A DNA stretch of 64,000 bases from Prorocentrum cordatum (lineage: Eukaryota; Sar; Dinophyceae; Prorocentrales; Prorocentraceae): assembly GCA_963575745.1 (NCBI GenBank), contig CAUYUJ010015746.1, positions 103,501-167,500 on the forward strand, given 5' to 3'. Numbering within the stretch: position 1 is the stretch's first letter; each line of letters starts with the position of its first letter. Below are positions 56,175-63,827 of this stretch, piece after piece. The position numbers and the translations under genes were made by a program. Under the pieces are notes generated by a model. It worked only from the letters and a program-made list of their open reading frames with translations, had not been told where the DNA came from and did not search any database.

Positions 56175-56801
56175 TCACATGTACGCCGAACGCAAGCACA
56201 CATCGCGCGTCCTTGGATTCACACACCACTGGCCATCCACCACTGATGATTCGGAGCGTTTGCTACGGCATATAGAAAAACATATTTTCACGATCTGTGT
56301 AGCCCAAGTTGGGGGATTTGGACCTCCCAATAGTACGAGACCCCAACAGCACATGAAACTCTGGGGAGACATCTGAGGAGTATTAAGCAGGTTTCCCTGC
56401 TGAGGCGACGTCATCGGGATAAGCAGATCGAAGTATCCCGTCTCCATCGGCGGTCTCACCTCCTCTGGCAGGTTTCCCTGCTGTTGGGGCTGAGCTGTCT
56501 GCCTATCTAGCATCCTGGCCGTCATCTCCTCCACCATGCTCCTCAACTCCCGCAGTTCCCTCGCTGCTTGCTCAGGAGTCTGAATGAAGGAGCCGGTCCA
56601 CGGGAATGATGACGCTATGATGCCAGGTGCTCGGCAGATAGCACATGGTGGCTGCTGAGGATCTCCCTCGCGCTGATTTGTGACATGGCCCACCACATTT
56701 GAATTCCAGCACCCCTCATGGAACAAGTGATTACAACTCAAACGGTAAACACTTTCCCTGGGCTGAAATTCTTCGAGGCATACCGCACAGGTATCTTCCA
56801 T
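56175..56801 (-). CDS. RING-H2 finger protein (ORF4)
   Basis: 208 codons from an ATG 12 nt beyond the ORF3 stop. Residues 5-56 form a RING-H2: C5-X2-C8, C23-X-H25-X2-H28-X2-C31 and C53-X2-C56 (EDTCAVCLEEF, SCNHLFHEGC, PPCAIC). RING-H2 proteins are usually E3 ubiquitin ligases. A coiled-coil-like stretch (QAARELRELRSMVEEMTARML) and two hairpin-encoded QGNL peptides follow. The last ~60 residues (after 56386) have a different character and probably belong to the nested insertion, so the original C-terminus is likely lost. Role in the element is unknown; it may target host or Gag proteins. Confidence 0.7.
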   Translation of the reverse strand: MEDTCAVCLEEFQPRESVYRLSCNHLFHEGCWNSNVVGHVTNQREGDPQQPPCAICRAPGIIASSFPWTGSFIQTPEQAARELRELRSMVEEMTARMLDRQTAQPQQQGNLPEEVRPPMETGYFDLLIPMTSPQQGNLLNTPQMSPQSFMCCWGLVLLGGPNPPTWATQIVKICFSICRSKRSESSVVDGQWCVNPRTRDVCLRSAYM

Positions 56802-56813
56802 CCCAGTGAAAAA

Positions 56814-59621
56814 TTATACATCTGCTGCTCTGGGAGATACCCGCCGCTGTCTCTCCAATACCGTCTCGGAGGGCACGAAGGCAGCTGGGGGAGCTCCTGA
56901 TGGATCCAGCACCTCCGGCACTCTGGCATCTGGCACGGAGGTGGTAGGGGTCACAGCGGGCGAGTTTCCTCGCAAAGGTGAGCCTCTGTTTCTTACAACC
57001 TCAAGTGCAGCTGCACGTGAATGATCTCGTACGCTCTGCACGGCCTGTCTCCGCCTAAAGCATGCCTGTTGAGTGTGGTATGTCTGCCTGATATAATCAG
57101 GCACGCCTCTACTGCCAGACGATATCGAATGGGCAGTGGGCTGGACAGCCACATCTGGCGTCGTCGGTGAAGGCATGAAGGCCATGTGCGGGTACATAGA
57201 TTGATCACTGCAGCGCACGTTAGTGAGGCTGTGGAGATGATCCGCCAATTCGCGAACAAACTTGTTCGGAACTCTGGACCCATCAGGGTACAATGGCGGA
57301 TTCATGTGCGCTGGCGGTGGCCTCTGGCCCTGGGCCATGCTCGGGTGAGCATTGAACGCTGGGATGAAGGCTCGCTGCCGAGCAGGATCCCTTGGGTTGG
57401 GACCCTCAGGCTCCCAGGACCAGGCCGGCCTCCACCTCCGACCACTTGGGTGAGGCAGATTATGGCTCTGCACCTGCTGCACAGCGGCCGCCACTCTTGC
57501 ACGGTAGTCATCAGGCACACCAGCTACTGTGGTTTGTCCAGCAAACGGCCGATGATGGCTTGGGGTGCCGGGCAGGTTTCCCTGCTGACTCGTTGGAGTG
57601 CCGGGCGGCATCATGTTCAGGAGAGCTGTACCATGCTCGGCCCTAGCCGCTGCGATCCTCTCCATGAGGGTGCCGTTCGTGGCAGGGCGGCCAGGAGTCC
57701 CGAACGGAGACTGTGCAGGTGGTGTAGCCATTGGGGTCATGCCTCTCGGTGTGTGCATGCTCTGCGAGGGGCTTCCATGCATCTGCTCAAATCGAGCGGG
57801 CTCTCCAAAGATGCGGCCGAACGTCTGCGGGTCTCCCTGCGGCTCAGGCATCTCAGCTCTGAGTCCATTTATAAGCAGGTTTGCCTGCATGGCCTGACGA
57901 TTTCGCGTCGCCATGGCGGACATTGCTCCCTGGCCTGCGGCCCAGGGGTCCTGTTGATATAACCTATCCGCCAATTGCTCCACCTGTTCAAGGTTCAGAG
58001 CGGCCGCTATCTGGTCCAAGTCCGAGGTGCTGATGGCCTGCCAAGACACGGCGCTAGGCCCTTGGCTTGGGGCGCGGCTTGGAGCCGCGCTCCCGGCCTC
58101 ACTCTCGGTGATCATGAAGATCTGGTGGACCTCAGGCTGGTTTCCCAGCTTGGCGGGACTGTAGTGGTCCCCAACCTCCCTGTGGAGGTAGACCATGGGA
58201 GGGTCGACGCCCTCTTGGTCTCGGGACCACTGGTGTTTGACGCTGGCACTGCCAACGTCAGCCCACCTGCCAGGGGCCGACAGCACGGCGGGGGGGACAC
58301 GCGCCCGGCGATCCCCCAGGTACTCTGGATTGCGCCAGTGCTTCCCCGTGGCAAGGTCCTCTACATGGGAAATGTAGTACGGTTCGATGATGCCGTTGTT
58401 TCCCTCGGATAAAAGGACTCCGTTATCAGACCAACAGAACTTCATACCATCTTGCATGGCCTTGTGCCAATCTACGAAGATGATGATGTCTGAGTCTGGG
58501 TCGCACCCACTGTTCACGGCACGACGGCGGACCGTCGGCACGAAGTGGATGTGCGACCGGCCTGCCCCCTGTTTCTTCGTGTTGTGCTCGGGTCTGCAGG
58601 ACAAGCCGTGCCACATAATGCCTTCGAAGGCATGCCACCGAGTGCCACGCATGGCGACTTCGGGGTACGGGGCCGGTCTCCCGGCAGGTTGGTCGCACAG
58701 TACAATATAGTTGTACAGCGACCATGGAGCTTTCAATGTCCATGAATGCCCCTGAGAGGCGCGGATAAAGATCTCGGGCTCACCGGAGTCCCGCATTAAC
58801 ACCTTGAACTGAAGGCGCTGTTTTTCTTCTCCGTCTGGTTCACGGACATGAGCCACTTCCATCATGATGGCTGCCAGTTGGTCAACCGTGCGAGCATATA
58901 GGTTCGCATTGATGACTTTGGCCTCGTCATATCTTGGATTATACCCATCGTGTCTCGATTTTCCTGTGTTCCACGGATAATCCTTCACGAGCTCCACGAG
59001 GTTAATCCAACCATCATGATCATCGAAGGAAGCCAGGTCCCACACAGGATTGTGTGGTTTGTCTGGCGCATGTCTGCATATCCTGCTGAGAGCTTTACTC
59101 AGCTGTTTGAGAGTGCGATTGGATGTAGGAAGGATGTTAGCTTGCCTGCATTTCTTCATGAATGCCTCATCCACCGAGCGTATTGGTGGGAGCTTCCGCA
59201 GAGCAAGTCTATCCCTGATCACACTCGGAGTCCCACTGGTGAAGGACGTGTCCCCTGGGTGGTGCAGCTGATCCACGGGCGGGTTTCCCCGCATAGGAGC
59301 CTCTGTCGCTGAAGAGGCTGCGGCTCCTGAAAAGGAGGAAGCTGCGGCGGCAGCGCCTGGCGGGTTTCCCCGCGGTGATCCGCGACTGGCGCTGCCCCTA
59401 ATCGTCGGCACCCAGGTACCCCTAGACATAGCACCTTCGTCGGACCTTTTGGAACGGGCCGCCGCAGGCGAAGCTGGCGCAGGGGCATACCCGGTGCGCT
59501 CGAAAGCTGCCGCCCTTTTAGCAAGGGAGCTGCTGCGACTAGGCGGGCGTCTCCTTTCCTCCACAGGGTCCTGAGGTTGCTGCTTGGTTGGGCTCAGACG
59601 TTTGTGCCGGAGTTGCGCCAA
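56814..59621 (-). CDS. RNA 2'-phosphotransferase (Tpt1/KptA)-like protein (ORF3)
   Basis: 935 codons. The ORF opens with TTG; the first ATG is residue 65, so it may be reached by frameshift from ORF2. Residues about 171-420 match the Tpt1/KptA family in order: LKQLSKALSRICRHAP (N-terminal Arg-His), DDHDGW, RASQGHSW (RAxQGH motif, 287-294), RGT (325-327, where family members usually have HGT), GRSHIHF (354-360), and DGMKFCWSDNGVLLSEG (391-407). Tpt1 uses NAD+ to remove an internal 2'-phosphate left by tRNA splicing; some members ADP-ribosylate RNA ends. The C-terminal 500 residues are Pro/Gln-rich and unassigned. Lacking the histidine of HGT may weaken activity. Such a domain in an LTR retrotransposon is unexpected. 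Confidence 0.7.
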   Translation of the reverse strand: MAQLRHKRLSPTKQQPQDPVEERRRPPSRSSSLAKRAAAFERTGYAPAPASPAAARSKRSDEGAMSRGTWVPTIRGSASRGSPRGNPPGAAAAASSFSGAAASSATEAPMRGNPPVDQLHHPGDTSFTSGTPSVIRDRLALRKLPPIRSVDEAFMKKCRQANILPTSNRTLKQLSKALSRICRHAPDKPHNPVWDLASFDDHDGWINLVELVKDYPWNTGKSRHDGYNPRYDEAKVINANLYARTVDQLAAIMMEVAHVREPDGEEKQRLQFKVLMRDSGEPEIFIRASQGHSWTLKAPWSLYNYIVLCDQPAGRPAPYPEVAMRGTRWHAFEGIMWHGLSCRPEHNTKKQGAGRSHIHFVPTVRRRAVNSGCDPDSDIIIFVDWHKAMQDGMKFCWSDNGVLLSEGNNGIIEPYYISHVEDLATGKHWRNPEYLGDRRARVPPAVLSAPGRWADVGSASVKHQWSRDQEGVDPPMVYLHREVGDHYSPAKLGNQPEVHQIFMITESEAGSAAPSRAPSQGPSAVSWQAISTSDLDQIAAALNLEQVEQLADRLYQQDPWAAGQGAMSAMATRNRQAMQANLLINGLRAEMPEPQGDPQTFGRIFGEPARFEQMHGSPSQSMHTPRGMTPMATPPAQSPFGTPGRPATNGTLMERIAAARAEHGTALLNMMPPGTPTSQQGNLPGTPSHHRPFAGQTTVAGVPDDYRARVAAAVQQVQSHNLPHPSGRRWRPAWSWEPEGPNPRDPARQRAFIPAFNAHPSMAQGQRPPPAHMNPPLYPDGSRVPNKFVRELADHLHSLTNVRCSDQSMYPHMAFMPSPTTPDVAVQPTAHSISSGSRGVPDYIRQTYHTQQACFRRRQAVQSVRDHSRAAALEVVRNRGSPLRGNSPAVTPTTSVPDARVPEVLDPSGAPPAAFVPSETVLERQRRVSPRAADV

Positions 59622-62208
59622 TCGGCGGTCTCAGAGTTGCAGAGCGAGGCGCCTCCATATGCACATCTGGCCCGGGATCCTGAGAGCGCGCCTTCGGTTT
59701 CACCTCCGAAGACGACTTCGGTGCCGGGGTTTCACTCTTAGCCTTCGAAAGTAGTGGGAGCGGGGGTTTCCTAGCCCCCTTCATGTAAATCTTGTTGGAA
59801 TCCTCCAACATCTTGCGAGTTGCCTCGCGTGCGCGTCCGTCTGCTATCCGCATGCGTTCCTCGTCCTCCGCCACGCGTTGGGCCTTCTGTTCATCCTTGG
59901 ATGTCGGTTCTGGTCGTTGGGACTGACAGGAAACGCCGGGCGAGTTTCCTCGCATACCAGGAAGACTAAAGAGCGCGTCTTTCTCTTCCTGGGTCATGGG
60001 CACCAGTCCTCCCCTTGGAACCGGGGTAGACTTCTCCTCCTCCTGTTTCGGATCCGAGTGGCCCAGGATCCCGAGACGACGATTCACTTCTGCGATCTCG
60101 TCCTGTGTCATCGGGATAAGTGGCGGATGGCCCTCTTTATGAGGGGTTTTGCCCCTGTTTGGGCTCAGACCTTCATTGTTGCCAACGGGGCATCCCGGCC
60201 TGTGGTTCTGGAACGGATCGGAACAAGGTCCGCAAGCTGCTTGAGGCCTATACTGCTTGCGAGCCGCGATGATGTTTCGCAGCTGGGTCCGCACTTCTTC
60301 AATTTCAGGGCGGCTGATGTTTTTTGCAAGCTGATAGCCTCCGTTGATGGCTTTACCCTCAGCGTCCCTATAGGCAGGGTTGCCCTTGCCGAAGGCCGAG
60401 TGTTCCCCTTTTCGGCGTCTTGGGTCATTATACGGAAGCAGCTGGCCTCCTCGCCTGAGAGCGTGTTCTGTCGGGCCAGCCTGCCTCCACTCACGAGGAA
60501 GCCGAGCCTGTGGATGTGGCTCTCCTCTGACACGCGGATGGGAACGAGACCTTCCAGCATTCTCATCGGAAGAGGCTGCCGAGGCAGCCTGAGTGGTAGC
60601 CGGCGGAGGCGCCTGCGGAGGCTCCTGTGCGATCCCAGGTGGATCGGCCACATGAGGCAGGTTTCCCTGCTGGCTGGAGCTCGGCGCAAATGGCGCTTGT
60701 ACCGATGGTGATGGTACTTCAGGCTCGTCGGGATCAAACTCCACCTCTACCTCTTCGTTGACTTCCATCATGAGGATTGTGGCTTCGTCCTCGCATAGCC
60801 CGCAACCATCGCCCTCTTCTTCTTCTTCTGATGTGGAACTGCCAACGATGATGGCCATTGGCGCAGCTGGGACAAGCAGGTTTCCCTGCATAGCCGGCGT
60901 CTGTGCGTCGCTCGGCTGTCCCGGGGTAGGCGGCACGGTCGTCGGCTCAGGCTCGTTGCCGAGCACAGGCTGCCCAGCAATGTTGCGCATGGCCGCATTG
61001 TTTGGCCATAGTCCCACCGCCTGGAGACCCCATCCTGGCGGAGGAAGAGCCTGACCGCGCATGGCGATGGCCCTTTCAAGAGCATCACGCCATCTCCCGC
61101 GGGAGTATATCACGTGTCTCTGCACGTCCTCAGGATGCACGCTGTCAATGAGAGTCAAAGCTGCCAACACTAACTCCGAGTCATCGCAGGCGTCGGTGTC
61201 CTGCAGCATCATGATACCAGCTTCGATGCTCTCTTGACTCTCGGGATAAGCGATGATAAGTATCTCATGCATCCTCATGAGGGTTTGCAGAAGTGCACGT
61301 GGTCCGTACTCGCCTGGAGCAAGCGAACCAGGGGGTGCAAATGGGACCTCTGGTGCGCCTGCAATGAAAGCTTGAACGAACGCTTGAGACTCCATTTCTA
61401 TAAGATCCTCATTAGTTTGGGGATAGATAGGCCTGTTTCCAGGCGGGAGTTCAGGTGGAGGTTGGAGGTTGCGTTCAACCTCGGAAGGCGAGGCCTCCAC
61501 AGTGATGTCCTCGTCGCTGCTTTCGTAGGCCATGATGTTGCCTGGATTCCCGAACATCCAGTCGAAGAAAGACAAAGGCTGGTCTCCCAGCGTACCGTGA
61601 TCCACGGGAGTGAGCTCGTTGTTGCCAATAACGAACCGGCGGACGTACTCGAGGTAGTACGCGTACAATCCATGACCATGCGCCTCGAGCTCGTCGACGT
61701 TGTCCATGCAACTGACCCAAGTGTAAAATATCTGTTCCATGGCCTCAAAATCCTGGAGGCTCAGATATTCGATGAATGGTTCACTTGAGCCAAAATGGAC
61801 TTCGGTCGACCTGCCCTTTCCATTTCCCTTCGCTGGACAATCTCGCACAAGATGGTCGGTACTGTCGCACTCATGGCACTTAAGAACCTGGCCGTCTCTA
61901 CCTCGCGGGTTTCCCCGCCTACCCTTGCCTTTTCCTGAGGTCTCTCTACGGCCCTTGCCACGGCCCTTTCCCCCGAAGAATATCTCATCGCATTGTTCAT
62001 CTGAGAGCCTCTGGAGGAATGCCGCGATGCCTCGTCCGTTCAACCTCCGACGACCTCGTTTACCATTACCTTTTCCCTTGAAGCTCCTCCGTATCCTCCT
62101 CCTAACACGACGCACTGGTTTTCGTGTGAACCTCCTCCACCTCCGTTTGGCCTGTTGTAATAACCAAAACAAATGTTCAGCACGCTGATTGTCATTATCC
62201 ATTTTCAT
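59539..62208 (-). CDS. Nucleocapsid-like CCHC zinc-knuckle protein (ORF2)
   Basis: 889 codons from an ATG 16 nt after the ORF1 stop. Residues 20-105 are extremely Arg/Lys/Gly-rich. Residues 111-124 form a CX2CX4HX4C zinc knuckle (CHECDSTDHLVRDC), the signature of retroelement nucleocapsids that bind genomic RNA. The remaining about 750 residues are Pro/Glu/Gln-rich, with acidic patches and no family I recognise. Eight or so GNRA mini-hairpins fall in this ORF and encode GN-containing pentapeptides. The 3' end overlaps the next ORF by 83 nt in another frame, so ribosomal frameshifting, a fused polyprotein with a mutation, or separate initiation are all possible. Confidence 0.7.
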   Translation of the reverse strand: MKMDNDNQRAEHLFWLLQQAKRRWRRFTRKPVRRVRRRIRRSFKGKGNGKRGRRRLNGRGIAAFLQRLSDEQCDEIFFGGKGRGKGRRETSGKGKGRRGNPRGRDGQVLKCHECDSTDHLVRDCPAKGNGKGRSTEVHFGSSEPFIEYLSLQDFEAMEQIFYTWVSCMDNVDELEAHGHGLYAYYLEYVRRFVIGNNELTPVDHGTLGDQPLSFFDWMFGNPGNIMAYESSDEDITVEASPSEVERNLQPPPELPPGNRPIYPQTNEDLIEMESQAFVQAFIAGAPEVPFAPPGSLAPGEYGPRALLQTLMRMHEILIIAYPESQESIEAGIMMLQDTDACDDSELVLAALTLIDSVHPEDVQRHVIYSRGRWRDALERAIAMRGQALPPPGWGLQAVGLWPNNAAMRNIAGQPVLGNEPEPTTVPPTPGQPSDAQTPAMQGNLLVPAAPMAIIVGSSTSEEEEEGDGCGLCEDEATILMMEVNEEVEVEFDPDEPEVPSPSVQAPFAPSSSQQGNLPHVADPPGIAQEPPQAPPPATTQAASAASSDENAGRSRSHPRVRGEPHPQARLPREWRQAGPTEHALRRGGQLLPYNDPRRRKGEHSAFGKGNPAYRDAEGKAINGGYQLAKNISRPEIEEVRTQLRNIIAARKQYRPQAACGPCSDPFQNHRPGCPVGNNEGLSPNRGKTPHKEGHPPLIPMTQDEIAEVNRRLGILGHSDPKQEEEKSTPVPRGGLVPMTQEEKDALFSLPGMRGNSPGVSCQSQRPEPTSKDEQKAQRVAEDEERMRIADGRAREATRKMLEDSNKIYMKGARKPPLPLLSKAKSETPAPKSSSEVKPKARSQDPGPDVHMEAPRSATLRPPIGATPAQTSEPNQAATSGPCGGKETPA

Positions 62209-62223
62209 AATATCTGACCAATC

Positions 62224-63708
62224 TTAAGCTTCAACACCATCTGATGATATAGTATATGTGTCGGTGCCAGAGTCGAAATCTTCGTCTCCCAAGTAGGTGG
62301 ATACACCGTCGGCTAGGGGGTTTGACTCACCCCATAGAGAACGGTGTGGTTGTGGTTCTCTAGAAGGAGGGCTGGTTGCCCAGCTTGGTTGTGATCGATC
62401 TCCTGCTAGTAGAGCAGTGGATTCTCCAGGATCATCGGCCCATATGCCTGAGGGCCCGTTCCCAGGCTGGGCTTCAGTGGTCAAGGTAGTGTAGAAATTT
62501 CCACTACCAGATCCCCTTCCCCTTCCAAACACAGATCCTATATTACCAGGAGACCGTTCAGATAGGTGGCCTATCGAACGCATCCTCTCCAGCAACTCAT
62601 CATACTGTTGTTGCGTTCGGGGCATTTGGTGATTGAGTGGCTGTAAGAGTTGCATGGCTCGCTGGTTGCCGACGCCTAAGGCGCGGAACAGGATCGTGGC
62701 TAGTAGTTGGAAGTTGGGAAGGTCAAATCCCACCGACTGTGCCTCAAGTCGGGCCATTTCGAATCGGTTAAGGGTGACATCGATTCGTTCTCCGTGAGGC
62801 ACGTGGAAGTCGATGAGTTGTGTGCCGGAAGTGAGCTGGCGCTCATCTTCCAGGCGTTCGAACTTCATGCTTAGGAGGAACATGATGTAGGTCACTGGGT
62901 CGGTGTGGACCCCATCGATGTCAGCACCATAATTTATAATGTCAGGCGGTACCCTCATGGCGAGTGTCCTCGCTAGGCCACCCAGGCCGCGTTGTATGGC
63001 GGCCGCTTGGGCCTGTGGCGTCATACGTCCGCTTGTGACGTTGAGCCACGCGTTGACCTCATAAACGTACTCGCGGAAAGGTACGTTGCCTTGAGGGTCC
63101 CAATATGGGCCATGTGTTTGCCCATCGGTGCTGTTGTCTCCACGACGCATGTGTCCGATTGCTGCCCCCAGCGCGAACCATATGATAGCGAAGATAACCA
63201 GCCCAAGGCTGTGTAGATAGGGGTGGTTATGAGGCGCGTTGCCGCGCTGGGGTAGCGCCTTGTCGAGTCTTCGAGGCGCTCTATCTGGCGGATCTCTCCG
63301 CCCATGCTTCAGGTATTGCGCTTTTGGCTCGTTGCCGAGCGGTTGGTAGTAGCGCAATGATGAAGCGTATATGGTACCAATGTCGTTGTCTAGACGTCGT
63401 ACCTCTCGTGTCGCTTCTTGCTCTTGAACAGATCCTCGTAAACGTACTGGGAGTGACAGCGCAGGGTGGTAGGTGGTCACGAAGATCGTGCCGAAGAGTA
63501 TGAGGCTAAAAAGAGCAAGAGCTGACCACGCGAGAGTGCGGCCAGCTCCGCTACCAAGTCGAAAGTGAGCCTGGTAGGTCAACTAGCATCCGTCTCCATA
63601 GGAGGCGGATGAACTCACATTGCATCCAATTCCATGTCGAAGGGATACGATATGGGGAGTGGATGGGTAGGATAGGATAAGATCGATGTATCGGTCTTTC
63701 CAGCACAT
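62224..63708 (-). CDS. Gag-like protein (ORF1), start inside the LTR, one in-frame stop
   Basis: The first ATG (63706-63708) lies in the 5' LTR. The frame runs to 62224 apart from a TAG at 63583-63585, where the 3' LTR has TAT. Downstream of the TAG the frame has no ATG for over 140 codons, so the LTR start is the likely original one. After the leader come a hydrophobic segment (LALFSLILFGTIFV), a polar stretch with two hairpin-encoded GN peptides, a second hydrophobic segment (LGLVIFAIIWFALGAAIG), and then a helical region (from about VPFREYVYEVNAWLNV to QYDELLERMRSIGHL) that resembles a copia Gag capsid domain. Two putative membrane helices in a Gag are unusual. Role inferred: particle structural protein. 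The cleavage sites are unknown. Confidence 0.6.
63545..63556 (-). promoter_or_regulatory. Putative primer binding site (initiator tRNA-Met type)
   Basis: Sense TGGTAGCGGAGC begins at the last base of the 5' LTR. TGGTAGC is the start of primer sites pairing with initiator tRNA-Met 3' ends (Ty1 type); the remainder would need an acceptor stem beginning AGCGGAG or GCUCCGCU-compatible. The host tRNA is not in this window. Confidence 0.6.
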
Positions 63709-63827
63709 AGCGAACACTAAGGTAAGTGTCCGGGCAAATAGGGCGCGCGTGCCTTGAGCCAAAGGCAACGGCGCGCGAGCTATGCTCCCGATACTATAAC
63801 ATCTCCTAAAGAGCTACCCTTAAAGTC
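63556..63827 (-). repeat. 5' LTR
   Basis: 272 bp. In sense orientation it starts GACTTTAAGGG and ends TTTCGACTT rather than the usual TG...CA, so the exact ends may be off by a few bases. It contains a spliced-leader relic (63753-63771), an ATG-initiated gag leader (from 63708) and a hairpin (63587-63611). Confidence 0.9.
63753..63771 (-). promoter_or_regulatory. Spliced-leader relic in the 5' LTR
   Basis: Sense strand reads CCGTTGCCTTTGGCTCAAG. The conserved dinoflagellate spliced leader is CCGTAGCCATTTTGGCTCAAG: the match needs one substitution and a 2-nt deletion. It ends 44 nt upstream of the first ATG of the gag leader (63708), where a leader would lie in a trans-spliced mRNA. It also overlaps a hairpin (TGCCTT/AAGGCA inside GCGCGC flanks). 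Confidence 0.7.

Larger units (their letters stand above)
43602..56386 (+). mobile_element. Nested multi-gene insertion, opposite orientation (ends approximate)
   Basis: Between the RING ORF and the protease ORF all sizeable coding frames are on the plus strand, one has a clear spliceosomal intron, and the GNRA hairpins stop (last at 43170, next at 56387). Elsewhere in the element the largest gap between hairpins is about 1.3 kb. Contents: a transposase-like gene, three unknown genes, a TCTACAC hairpin array and degenerate host repeats. I could not find terminal inverted repeats or a target duplication, so a DNA transposon, a composite element or a captured host segment are all possible. Confidence 0.6.
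56387..63340 (-). repeat. GNRA mini-hairpin family, 5' half of the element (21 copies)
   Basis: Copies: 56387-56400, 56468-56481, 56960-56973, 57572-57585, 57875-57888 (loop CAAA), 58136-58149, 58672-58685 (GAGA), 59279-59292, 59360-59373, 59940-59953, 60657-60670, 60876-60889, 60951-60964 (GCAA), 61431-61444, 61578-61591 (GAGA), 61905-61918, 62371-62384 (GCAA), 62454-62467 (GGAA, one U-G wobble), 62960-62973 (GACA), 63234-63247 (GCAA), 63327-63340 (GCAA). Most are read as Q/R/L/P-G-N-x-P peptides (GGA AAC at the loop). Those at 58672, 62371 and 62960 are in another frame. Confidence 0.95.
34985..63827 (-). mobile_element. Giant Ty1/copia-type LTR retrotransposon with a nested insertion
   Basis: Two 272-bp direct repeats (34985-35256 and 63556-63827) with five substitutions flank 28.3 kb. 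On the minus strand the order is Gag, CCHC protein, Tpt1-like protein, RING protein, protease, integrase, reverse transcriptase and RNase H. Integrase before reverse transcriptase is the copia (Pseudoviridae) order. A putative tRNA primer site adjoins the 5' LTR. About 12.5 kb inside (43.6-56.2 kb) is foreign, leaving an element of about 16 kb. The flanks share only ACT/CACT, so the usual 5-bp target duplication is not clean. The stretch next to the 3' LTR (35257-35280) is purine-rich on the wrong strand for a classical polypurine tract. Confidence 0.9.

Noticed and set aside
60142-60156. AGGGGTTTTGCCCCT (read as RGKTP) as a family member
   Set aside because: Stem and five-nucleotide loop differ from the consensus; possibly a degenerate relative.
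63583-63768. Independent 61-codon gene in the 5' LTR
   Set aside because: It is the leader of the gag frame, cut off by the TAG; it recurs in the 3' LTR fused to a different downstream sequence.
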